64,000 bases of DNA, from positions 7,209,001 to 7,273,000 of the forward strand of contig NC_133903.1 of NCBI RefSeq assembly GCF_964199755.1, read 5' to 3'. The stretch comes from Larus michahellis (Eukaryota; Chordata; Aves; Charadriiformes; Laridae). The notes beneath the pieces are model-generated. The model had not been told where the DNA came from. It did no database searches and was given only the letters and a program-made list of their open reading frames with translations. Numbering within the stretch: the stretch's first letter is position 1; the number at the start of each line of letters is the position of its first letter. Positions 12,101 to 24,100 of this stretch are shown one piece after another. A program made the position numbers and the translations under genes.

Positions 12101-15100
12101 AGGTCTCCTGAAGCACATTTTAGGTGCCAGGGTTACAGAGGGCTAAAAGCAACGTGTATGAAAAATGTGCGTGTCCTGGGGTCTGGCCGGCTCGAGCCCT
12201 GGGAGGGAACGTGGATCTGCAAAGTATAATTACAGAGCCAGCCTGGCCAGCCACCTTCTTCCAGATGGTAAAAATCTGGTGCAGAGAAGGCAGCCGCGTG
12301 TCTCCCAGCTTTATGCAGGCCTAAAATGGTGTCTCCATCGTGGGGCACACAGGCATCCCCAGCGCCCTGGGCTCCTGCGAGGGTATGGCAGCGGCTGCCT
12401 GGGCATGAGTGCCTGGACACTGCCGAGCGAGGAACCTGCCCTCTCCCCTTCCCTTTTTTTTTGGGAAATAATGAGATTCCACTTGGTCTCCTGCTGCCTG
12501 TGTGTCCGTGCTGCCGGCAGCCTGCCCGCCGTGTGCCGTCCTCCCCTCCCTGCCCCTCCAGCACAGCCCCTGCCGGGGCATCCATCAGCAACGGGCACCA
12601 GCCATCGTCCCCTGCACTTAACAGCCATTGCCGGAGAGGGCAAAAGAGGCAAGAGGTCTTGCCTAAAATATGGTGAGTGTGGAAAAAGGGAGGTGGGCAG
12701 CAAGCAAGGGAAGCGGGTGAGATGTGCATTGGGGTCCAGCGTTTCAGATACCACAGGCAGCCTTGGAGCCGCAGGCTCCTGCCCAGACGCAGCCTCCAGC
12801 CTTGGGGGAGCAGCATCCCTGGGGTGCTCTCCCAGGTTTTTAGGGTGATACTCAAAACCCCTCTGGTTTTGGCTTTGCACCAGCCATTTTCCGAAGTCCA
12901 TTGTGGCCAGCATACCCAAACCCCGTCACCGATCGCTGCTGAGACCTGTCCCTTTGTCCTGCATTACGGAAGTGCTTGGTGGCCTGGCGAGGTATCCCGT
13001 CCTGCTTCGAAGCAAGCTTTAAACTGGGGGAACTGGGCAGCTGGCTTTCATTAAAAAGTCAGGTCCCTGGCTTCTCACTGGTTTTGGTGTAACGTGAGGT
13101 CCCTTTGCGCTTGCACAAGCAGCTGATTTGCGTCATGGTGGGTCCAAGCCCTTCATGCATCTCCGTGACCGGCATTATTTCCCCTCCCTGGGTGTGACTG
13201 AGGCACAGAAGCTCCTTTGTGTGGCTGAAGTGCAAGCTTTAATGGAAGGGATGGGAGAAGACAGCTTTCCTCCTTCCCATTCCTCTCCGCAGCTAAATGG
13301 GGAGAAGAGCACTAATGGTCTGTGCCACTGGACCTGCCGGAGCTGCTGGACCACGTACCAGTGGCTCCCAGCCACTCCCTGACACTAGGGAGAAACAGGG
13401 CTGAGCAACCCCCACGCCGTGTACTGCTGGCCAGGAGACCTCAAGCTGCAAACAGATTTGTGTGAAAGCTTTGGCAGGTGGGGTGCAATTTCATACTGGG
13501 GTGGCTGGAGGTAATCTGGTTTCGTTACTGGGTCTTGCACCGGGTCACCCAACGAGAGCAAAATTTGTTGCGTGTTGTGGTGGGTTGTTCAGCTGGAAAA
13601 TGAGAGTGTCCTGTGGATGCTCAGGTTCCTTCGCAAAGCCTTTGAGATATGGAAGAGCCCCGTTAGAAAGGTGGATGGCCTTGGGACATGGCTCATACAG
13701 CAGATGCCTCTGTCCTCTATGTCCCAGCGACCTTGGCACTTGGTCTTGAGTGCTGTCACTGCCCTTCGTGGTCACGGGGACAGGCAGGAGGAGGTAGGAG
13801 TCAGAGGAGCACCTCTGGAGAGCAGGATTCCTGCATCCTTGCTCAGACCCGTAAAATCTCACTCACAGTGGAAAATCTGACCTTGTATTTTCACTTTCAA
13901 GTCTCTGATGAACTGGTGGTGGGTTTGAGCAAGTGCAGTTTGCAGAGGTCATTGGAAAATGACACTTGTTTTGCACAAACTTTAAAAAATCGTATGGGCT
14001 TTGTTTTCCCCCATCTACCCGCAATTTCTAAAAAACAAGTTTTTTTCACCTATACATAGAAAGACAATGCCAAATCTATTCTCATTAAAATCTTTTACCG
14101 GCACCAAGTAGTTCTTTTTAAGAAAAATGATAAATTTTCAATCACAGCGGGAAGGGGAAAAAACCCATAGAAAGACTTGTTTTCACTGAAAAGCGTGTTT
14201 TGACAGGAGTATTTCAGCCAGCGCTGATGTTTTGAGTGCATCTATCAAGCGTGCGTGCTTGCAATTCCTTACTATTTCGGCCTCCTGAGAAGCATCCGCA
14301 CGTCCCATGTCGCCTGCATCAAAACGCTGCGGGCAGAACCCAGCTGAGGGGGTCCTGCGGGATGAAGCTGCTCAGGTCATCCGGCAGCGAGAAGGATGCT
14401 TTGCTTTGCAAAACCCTCTGGAGTTTGAAGTTAAGCAGAGAAATGTCTGTTCTTTCCGTCTCCATCCTAGAAGGAGATGCCTGGGCATCCTCCGTTGACA
14501 GTCCCAGGTGTGCAAACCTGCATGCAGGCAGCCAGACACCCCGTCCCGTAAAGTCCTTAATCGTATTTACGGGACCCCTCCCTCACCCGCTGAAACTAGC
14601 ACCCGAAAGCACAGAGGAGTAGTCCAGGTTGTTAGTCCTGGGAGGACTAAGTAAAACACTTATCAGACAAGCTGAGTATAAGTTCGCTGGCCTGCCAGAG
14701 AAATAATCCCGTGGAATCAGAGGTTCTCAATTATTCATGTTTTCCAGAATCACATTATTTCTTCCAGGGCCTGTTTTATAAATGCTGCTGCTATTTCTGA
14801 TGGTAAATGACAATTTTGCATTATTTATGAACAGATTTTTACAACTGCTGATATTACAGCTGCTGCCAAAGCACTGGGAAAATTATTATTAGTGTTTGTT
14901 GTTGTTTCTGTCTTACAATGCAACCCTCTTGTTCTTTGCGTGGTGATGATGTGCCCGTCGCGGGGTGACAGCCGAGCACCCAGTCAGTGCAGCGCGCGCG
15001 AGGAAGAGGGTGCAGATGCAAGTGGGTGACTCGAGTTGCCGTCGAGCTTGTGGCTGGTGCTCGGGGCTGAGGAGAGCCGCGGATGGATGGGGGCAGGACC

Positions 15101-18100
15101 CTGGGAAGTGGTTAAATTCAAAGAGGAGGGAGGTCTGATTATCTCCCTGTGCCAGCTGTGGAGAAGTCCACGGGTTGTACCTGCTCTCTATCCCCTGTTC
15201 TATCCTCCAGGGGAAGTCAAAGGTTGCACCTGAATTTTGCGGATGCCCATGTGGAGACCCACATTTCTAGGGGGGCGTCATTCAAGAATGGGATAATTCC
15301 TGGGGCTGAGGAGCATGTTTCTGGGGCAGAAACCCACTCCTGCTGCCCATCGCGTAGACAGAGATGCGTGCTCACCTTTGCCGGGGTGGAGATGCTGATC
15401 CATTGTCTCATTGCTAATGAGACACCTGCCTTTGTAAGTGCCTTCAGACAGAAAGAGCTGTGGTACAGCTTCACCCCAGCACTGGAAGGAGTTTGGAGGA
15501 ATGAAATCTGTATGAAATTCCCTGGGGCAGGCATGGATGAGGTATCTGGCCAGCGCTTGGGAGAAAACGTATGTCACAATGTCATGTTAAAGAGTGGTTA
15601 GAACTTTCTGAATGGTTTGCTCATAGTAGTTTCTGCTCTGTTTCACGCAGCTCTGCTGTGTTTTGGGGAGCGTGGGGCTGTAGGAGGTGGCCCACGGCCG
15701 GTCATTAGCGCTGTGGGTGAGACGCAGGTGACTTTGCAAAGGCCACCGGCTGCAGTTTATCATGTGGCTCTTCGGCTGCTGCCTCTGTCTGTCGCCTGTC
15801 TCGGTCTCGTGCACTTTGTGTCATGCCGTTACTGCAGAAGACGTAGCGGGGCATCCAGAGCGGGAGCTGCATCCCACCCCGAGACCCCAGCTGCTCCCCG
15901 GGCAGCCGCCGCGCCGGGTGTGCTGGAGGAGCCTCTTATCTCTCTGCCTGCGTACGTAGCCTCCAGCTGTGTCCTGTGTGGCCTCCAGCTGTGTCCTGTG
16001 AGCCGGCGGGGCTGGGAGTCATGCAGGGATGCGGGGAGCTGGTGCTGGCAGCGAGGGACAAGATCAGAGGTTCACAGCTTGATGGAGGGGCATCTGCACG
16101 CCTTGCTTCCCTCACTGCTCCCAGCCTTGAAACCCAAACGGTGGTGCAGCCCTTTCTAGGCTCTAAAAGAGCAGGTTCCAGAGCGAATTGTAATGCAGCT
16201 GGTCCCGCGGCTTCCACTTGCTGCCTTTGGTGTCGGAGGGATAAGGGAATTACTTTAGCATGCAGCATCAGGAGAATGGTATTAATTTAGGCGGCTGGCT
16301 GCGTGCTGCCATCCGGCTCCTTCCCTGCCTGCAGGGACGTGAAACACCCTCGGGTCCCAGCGCTGGGACCTGGGCAGCCACCAGCAACCCCCCTGCCCTT
16401 TTGTCCCTCGCAGAGCCGAAACCAGGTCACTGGATAATGGATGCAGGCGCTGCATCCTTCAACTCCTGCTAAGCCAGGCAAAAAATTTGCCCTGTCTTTC
16501 ACAGGGCAGCCTCCCCCCCTGCCCCGCTGCGCCAAGGTGAGCTGCTCCCCACCTCCCCACGCTGCCGTGTCCTGTGTCCCCTCCACCGCGCATCCAGTCC
16601 TTCCCCAGGTCAGCCTGCTCAGCAACTCAATTATCTTCTGTAACTTCATTTCTCCCCACTCCGCAGTGACACAAGGGGGTTTATCGAGCACAGCCTGGCA
16701 CAAGCAGAAAGACTGTGCAGAGACCTGGCCCATCTATTTATTTTTTCCCTCCCTAGCCTGGCTGGAGAACAACATCTCTTAAAATGCTCTGCAAACAAAG
16801 CCACTGAGGGCAGACAGGCTCATAGCAAAGGAGGACCTAGGTACCATCCACCAGCCCATTGCTTGGGGCCACCAACCAGGCGAGAGTCAGGATCTGTCTA
16901 ACAAATGCCATGTTGCCATGGAGTCAAAGACAGCATTGAATCCAATTATGTTGCTGTTGGAAAACAGAGTTAAATGTAAACAGCAGCAAGTTGTGTTTTC
17001 TCCTTCCTTCTGCAGATCTTCTCCATCGTGGTGTTTGGCTCCATTGTGAACGAGTGCTACGTGAACAAGGACAGCCAGGACCCCGAGCTGCTCTGCATCT
17101 TCAATGAGAATGAGAGTGCCTGCAGCTACGGCATCGCCGTTGGCCTCATTGCCTTCTTTGGCTGTATCTTCTTCTTTGTCGTGGACCTCTACTTCCAGCA
17201 GATCAGCAGCGTGAAGGACCGCAAACGAGCCGTCCTGCTGGACCTTGGCTTTTCAGGTATGTCTCTGGTTTTGCTGTGCTTGTGAAGGACAATGCTGGCT
17301 GCGTGGGCAGCGCGGGATTGTTGCTGTGCCCTCCAGCTCCATGCTTTTGAGTTCTCCCTTCTCCTCCCACGGCGTGGCACGGCTCACGTGCTTCGATCTG
17401 GGAGAGCAGGGGTGGCAGATGGGTTGTCCCATCCAGCAGTGATCTCAGAGGCAGCAGCGAGGAAGCTGGTGTGTGGCAGCCTGGGGACACTGGGGTGTCC
17501 TGCTTATCTGTGTCACTTCTGCAACCAGAAACGTTTGCTGAGCTGGGTTCAGTGAGGCCACCCAGAGAAGTGAGGTTTGGTGGTTGCATCTCAGAGACCA
17601 GACGGGGCGTTTTACCCTCCCACATCTCCTGTTTCTGGCTCGAGCAAATGTTGTTTCATCAGTTACATCTGGGTCTGTTGTCACTTTGTGCATATGTGTT
17701 TTGGAACAAAGTGGAAACACGCTTCTACACACCACTGTAATCCCCCGCTGCCTCCAGGACTGCGGTGTGCAGGTGGGTCTGGGGCTCCCAAGGGCTGGCA
17801 CGGCTCTTCTGCACTGTCTTGAGCCCCTTGGCCTGGGGCTTATCCTTGTGAACATGAGCGGGGGTGATGCCTTGAGCCAGGAGAAGCCATCCTCCACTTT
17901 GCTGCTGTTGAAGTTGCCTCGCTGAGTTTGCAGCTGATGTTCTCCATTTCCAGGCTCTTGTGTTAGCAAAGTCTGAAGGTGATTTATCCAGCACAAGCAT
18001 CACTGATGGCTCTCTGGTCCCAAATGAAAACATCTGTCATCTCCTCCTTTTGTTTGCCTGTTGTTAAGGATATTTCTTGCTGGAAAGCTTATTTCCATGG

Positions 18101-21100
18101 TGCTAGAGCACCAGCGTCAAGCCCTCATTAGATGATATTTACAGCCCCTTTGGTGGGGCTTCGTGCCTGCAACCCTTCAATTCAAATGGAGGGAGAACAT
18201 CACATCCATCTTCTGGCTGATGCTGCATGTCGCGGTGCAAGGCTGTGATCCTTCCTGCCTTCCACCTCGTAACAGCCATTCTTTCTGCTGCCAGGCATGT
18301 GTGAAATGGTACCGCTCTCAATCTCTGCCTCATTTTTCTTCTGCACTTGTCATGCATCACATGTGCATTCACGGTCTTCAGCAGCAAGCTGGAGAACACA
18401 GGTTCTGCCCTGCAAAGCCTCTGCTGTGCAGGGGTTGTGCTCTGCCCTGGGGACAGGCTGCAGTGTTGCACCAAAGGTCTGCACTGGTAAATCCGCCCAA
18501 CGCATTGTGCTGCCAGCGGTGACACTTTATTACCCCAGGATCACCCTGGGTCAATGTGTGTGCTCCAGGTGCATGGTGGCTTCAGCCTGCGTCCGGGCAG
18601 AGACATCCTGCTCCCTCAGGCCATCCCCTCTGTGGTCTTCTTGGTAGAAAACAGGCAAGCCGCTTCCTTGCTGGTAAAGCAAATAAATCACTCGTGTGCA
18701 GGTTGTGTGGATGTGAGCCTGTGACTGACAGAGTGTCACTTGTTGAGGTCTGCAAAGAGCAGTCTGCCATAGCTCCCCTCCAGCCTGGCATTGCCTCTGT
18801 TTATGCTGCCTGGTACGTCTCCCCGCCAGCAGCTCCTTACTTTCTTGCTCCTCTTGTACGATCCCACTTTCCCTGCTTAACGAACCATTTCCCACAGGGC
18901 GCCCTAGCAAATGCTGTGCTGAAATCCAGCTTGATGCCAATATAAGCGGGAGTGTTGTCCGGGGCTCTCGTAACAAAGTCCACGATTGCAGGTAAACACA
19001 TCCCCACCTGGGTCTGGTTGTCACATCTCCTAAGTCCAAATTCATCAAGATGCTGCTGAAATACAGTTATCTGCTGGCTGCCAGAGGGATGTGTGGGTCC
19101 CTGGGGTCCGGCAGGAGGAATCAGTCAACCTGGTCCTTCCCCTCCTCATCTGACCCTACTTGGAGCAGCAGGTTAGACACTTGGCTCCCAGAGGTCCCTT
19201 CCCACCCAAATCCGGCAGTGATTCAAGCAGTGGCATGAGCCATTAGCTGCACGAATGCTCGGTGTGCAAAGCACCCTTCTGCTGCGTGGACAAGCAATGG
19301 CTTCATTTCACTGGGAGATGTCAGGGTTAATGCCCGCGCATGCCCAGCATATTTTATCTCATTCCTGTTTCTGTGCCTGCGCTTCTTTTAAAATGATGGC
19401 TGCCCCAAACCTTTCTTAGAGCCCTACTGCCATAGCCTGTACACCCACTCACAGGGAAATGCCAGGCGGTTGGTTGCTCCCGGAATAAGCGTCGCTACAG
19501 GCAGATCCCACAGCAGAGATGAAGTGCAGGGTTTCGCTGGCATGTGAAGTCCTCGCAGTTGCAGAGGTCGCAGCCCACCGTACCCCCTGCGCTAATCCCA
19601 GCAGCCTTGGGAACCGGACCTGCCAGGAGGCAGAGCTGACCTGTGTAATTTGCCTTGCTTAACTACCTCCATGTTAATAACCCCTGGAGACATCCCCTGT
19701 GGTACTCTCTTATGCTGTCCCCTTCTTTTTTCCTCCCCTCCAAGGATGGGATTCTTGGTTTCCTCTTGCTTCCTTGTGACCGTTTCATCCTTTCTGTCTG
19801 TATGTGATCGCTGCCTTATTGCTTGTTTTGATGTAAAAGCCGAAAATGCATGTGGGAAATAACCGGGTGAGGAACATACTTGGGTACGAGGAGCATTGCA
19901 AACCAGGCGGTGTGCGGGGGAGTGAGGAAGGCAAGTCGCTTCTGGCCCTTTGCCCGGGTCACCCAGGAGCCTGATGCCGACTGCTGGCAAAGCAGATGTC
20001 AACTGGCAGTTACTGGCTGGGGAGGTTGTGGAGGGAGTTAATGAAAGCGTTAACCCGCAACTGGAAGGAGAGAGGACTTGTGCATTGGATCAGGGGCAGA
20101 TCAGAGCCACCGAGCCGGCTGGGAGGTAACACTGGGTGCAGGCAGGGGCGCAGGCAGGAATGCAGGCAGGGGCGCAGGCAGGGCCACGGCTCTCTGCAAA
20201 CGGCAGTTGCGACTTTCTCTTCCATCTGCTCTTACAGCTGCTCCTGTAGACATGCGCTTGCTTGGGACCAGGCTGTAATTATGGCTCTAACGCATCTTTC
20301 CTGGTGTTTGCACTCCGTCGTCTGCAGATCCTAAAACGATAATTATCTACTGGCTCTTGCTGTGCTTCCTGGCGTTCTCCTTTTCCCCAGCGTGCTGGAG
20401 GGTGCAGAGCTGCTCCCGTGCCTGTGTCCAGCTGGAATCGGGACCAGCACACGTAGCCTCACTGCGCTACTGTCAGCTCAGTCCTCTTTGTGGGGTTTTA
20501 AAATTTGTGGGTAGCGACAGACACCTCCAAAACACCCACTTACGCCTGATGCTGCAGATACACCGGGGCTGGGTGCAGGCACTGCCAGCCCTTCCACGGG
20601 ACTGGGACCATGCGGGTGCCAGACAAGGGCACAGCCATGTCCCTGGTGAGGCACCGGCTGCGAGGGGAGTCAGCTGAAATCCTGCGTGTCTGATTCACAT
20701 CATCGGGTGCAAAGTCTCGTCTCGAAGGAGTGCTAGCAGAAGGTGATCATGATCACAAATGAAAATAAGTGCTGGTACAGAAACAAAAATAGTTCCCATG
20801 GAGCTCCCCGGGAGGTCTGATGGCACACACAGGCATGTGTCAGTCCCCCAGACTTTGAACAACGCCTGGCTGGTGTTTCTGGAGGTGCTCTCCATGCCTG
20901 ACCCTGTCTCCTCCATTGGCAGCGATACCTGCCTTCCCAGTTCCCCAGGGCACTGGAGGGAATCCTCCTTCTTCTCAGGGATTCAGGCAGAGCTGGATGT
21001 GGAGGGGGAAGGCTTGTCTCTGCATTGTGAAACCTCCAGGAAGGCCACATGGGTAGCAGCAGAAGTGGCCCCAGCTAGAGGTTTCTGGCTGAAGAAGGTA

Positions 21101-24100
21101 ATGGTTTTAGTACTGGGAAGGTCGGCGTCTTGCATATCTCAGTGTTGCAGAGGAAGCCGGTAACTGCAATACCCAGTGCAGCCGGTGCACATTCGGAGAT
21201 GTGCATGATGTCATTTTAACTCTTGAAAACCCTTAGAAGACACCAGTGATAGACGGGGCTTTGTGGCGCTGGTCGGTGGACAGTCCCCGTGTTGCTGCTG
21301 TGACTCGTGCTCTGCAGTAGTGTCCAGCCCAGGAGCGTACCAGGGAGGACCTGCTGCACTAGATCGAGTGTTAAAACAAAGAAGTAGCCCTCCCGAACAA
21401 GTTCACTCTCTACAAACCAGTGACACAGCCTAGTCCTGTTGGAGAGCCCCCGTGTCCCTTGGTGCCAGCACTGCACGGCCCCAGAGCTTGTCCCTGAGCA
21501 TCCCTCTGTCTCCCCACGGTGCAGCTCCGAATTAATCTGTTGGGAGCTGCTCTTGACGTTTCATCTCCGGTCTTTCAACTTCCAAATGCTGCTGTCTCCA
21601 GGAAAGCGCATTTTTGAGTGAGAAACTCCTGACTGAGGCTTGCTCCTCAAGCACGGGCGGGCAGCGCTCCCCGCTGCCATGGCATTTGCTCCCCAAGGAC
21701 CCGGCGGTGGGAACACTGCAGCAGTGCAGCGTCTGGAGATGCGGTTCAGCATCTCCTACACCGAGACCCGGGGACCACTACCCACCACCCTCACCACATA
21801 CTGGTCACCACGTACTGCCATACCTCAGGCATTCATCTTCCTGTGTCCACATTCAGGGGTTGGGTCTGCTTCCCCCAACGGGGGGCAGCTGCTGGCAAAG
21901 CCCCGTTATAACAGAGCTGGGGAGCTAGAAAACATCTCTGTCCCTGAGGATGACCTTTGGGGAATAAGCCCCAGAGGTCTTGTTTAACACCGATGACAAG
22001 TGGATTATCCGAAGGGGAAGTGAAAATACGGATGCAGAGGTTTGGGGTGGTTTTGGTGGCAGGCATTAGCTGTATTCAGCAAAAAGGGGCAGTTGTATTC
22101 GTCTGTAATTTGGGAAAGGAGAGCCTGGATGGTCCTGGCTGGAGGTTGCGTTGCTGTGATGGCAGTTCAAGGGCTCAAGCATGGCCAGGCGGACAAAAGC
22201 ATCCGCTGCTCGGGAAGCCCCAGGCCCCATCGTGCAAGAGAAAGAGAGGAGGAGTGTGTTTTCTTAAACTGCATTTATTCTGAATGAAAGGTGAGATGTG
22301 CGATGAGCCCTGTAACTCTCGCACTGAATGTGGATGCACGCGTGCGCTTTATATCATACTTAGGAACAACTGGCAAGATAAAGGGGAATAAAGGAAGCTT
22401 CTTTCCTCTCCCTGCAGTCAGACTGTGCATTGCAGCCGGCTGCCCCGTGGGACCGGCAGTGTGGCTGCTCATACTGATGTGCTAATCATCCTTGAGAAGA
22501 TGCCGGGTAGCTCAGCGTCCCCGCGTGCACTGACACCCGGAATGGGCGGGTTGGGGGGAGCTTTCTGCTGGGGACGCTCGGGAAAGCTGGAGACCCTTAA
22601 AGCAGCATCATGGAAGGCTCCGGGTTCTGCAGCTCTTCTTCCCAGCACTGGAAAGCATCACTGCTCCGTACACTGGGGGCTTATGGCTTGCTTCTTGACT
22701 GTTTTCTGAGCTCTTTGGCATCAGGCAGTGCTGTTGGCTGGTGATTGAATTAGGGGAGCTGCAGCCCTATCTTACTTGGCCAGCTTTGGTTCCAGTAAGG
22801 AATAATCACCAGAGCGTTTTTGCTCAGTCCCGCAGAGCCCAGAGAGGCTGAAAACAGGAGCGCAGTCAGCGGAGGGCGGCAGGGGCGAGCCGGGCTCTCT
22901 CACGTGAAGCCCCCGTGCCTCTCGGCGCCGCGGGCAGCCCCGCTGCCTCCCTGCCCTGGGCACGGCGCACGGCGAGGACTTGCTCGTTTGCTGCGCTCCT
23001 GGGATGCACTGACGTCCCCGGGTCACTCGTGTGACCCCCGTGTTTGACGCAGGGGTTAATCACAGCCTGTCCATATTCCTTGGTGAAAGGGTGATCGTTC
23101 CTTGCCTTTTTTTAAGCTCCCCGGCTGTGTCCTTGGACCAAGGCGTAGCCCACCGCAGAACAGCTGTAAAGCGTCTCCTGCATCAGCTGAGCAGCCTGGT
23201 GCTGCTCCCAGGAGTGCAGGCTTCTTCCTGGGTGAGGTTTGCAGTATCCAGCCCAAAGATTCTAAGAGCTGGTGGTGTCCAGGGAACAGAGGGAACGGTG
23301 GGTCAACACACTGGGGTGCTGGAACTGAGTTGGTAGCGCCTTGGCGCCTGCAAGCAAGCTGAAATCCCTGTGTCCACGGTGAGGACCCAGTGGGCAAAGA
23401 GGGTGTGCTGTCCCTGTAGGTCTTTGAGATCAGGTTGAGATGTAGGTGAGCTAAACTTCAGGCAAGCAACACACTGGGTGACCCTTCAAGGTTCCTTCCA
23501 TTCCTGTTTTTCAGCCTCTCCTAAAATAGCTCTGTTTGAGCCACAGCACGGGCCAAGGCACCCAGGATCATTGTTGCTGTTTGAAAACCTTGATGGCAGT
23601 GTGTTTGTGCATCAGTAAAGTCCCTGCAGCAGAGGAGGTGATGGGCAGGGACAGCACTGACCAGCTCTGCTCTCTTTCAGGTTTCTTGTCCTTCCTGTGG
23701 TTTGTAGCCTTCTGCTTCCTAGCAAACCAGTGGCAACAGACGACGATGAGCACAGGGGTTTTGCAAGGAGCAGACGCCGCCCGGGCAGCGATCACCTTCT
23801 CCTTCTTCTCCATCATCGTCTGGGTAAGTTCAGCTTCGGACCTAAGGTGGGAAGAGGAGAAATGAAACCTGTCCTGGGCTCAGCGTTGAGCTGGGAGGAG
23901 GAATCTGGGGCACGGTTTGGAGAAGTGAATCCTGGTGGGCAGCAAGGGGCTCTACTGAGGAAACCCGCAGTCCCTCCAAGTAGAGATGAAACTTGTGGTT
24001 CCTTACCCAGAAGCGTCAGCTCTCGTCCCCTCTCGCTGGGGAATTCCAGACTTCCCCTTCTCCAGTGGCTGGAAAGTTGCGTTCCCATCGAAAACGTGTT

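Larger units (their letters stand above)
6376..17015. other. Rest of SYNGR3 intron 1
   Basis: No coding exon is supported. Contents seen: a poly-C run at 7207-7220, a palindromic interspersed repeat at 7310-7412, perfect palindromes at 7640-7682 and 8827-8855, and an AT-rich stretch with TAAT-type motifs at about 14690-14925. The long open frames at about 12130-12920 lie in GC-rich sequence and show no protein similarity. Confidence 0.6.
17257..23680. other. SYNGR3 intron 2
   Basis: No coding exon is supported. It holds a CR1-like 3' end (about 19150-19235), a 12-bp tandem repeat (20138-20185) and possibly another very diverged CR1 tail near 23440-23500. Confidence 0.6.

Noticed and set aside
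12133-12919. Overlapping open frames of 200-240 codons on both strands in SYNGR3 intron 1
   Set aside because: Open on both strands at once in GC-rich sequence, no similarity, no splice-consistent exon set.
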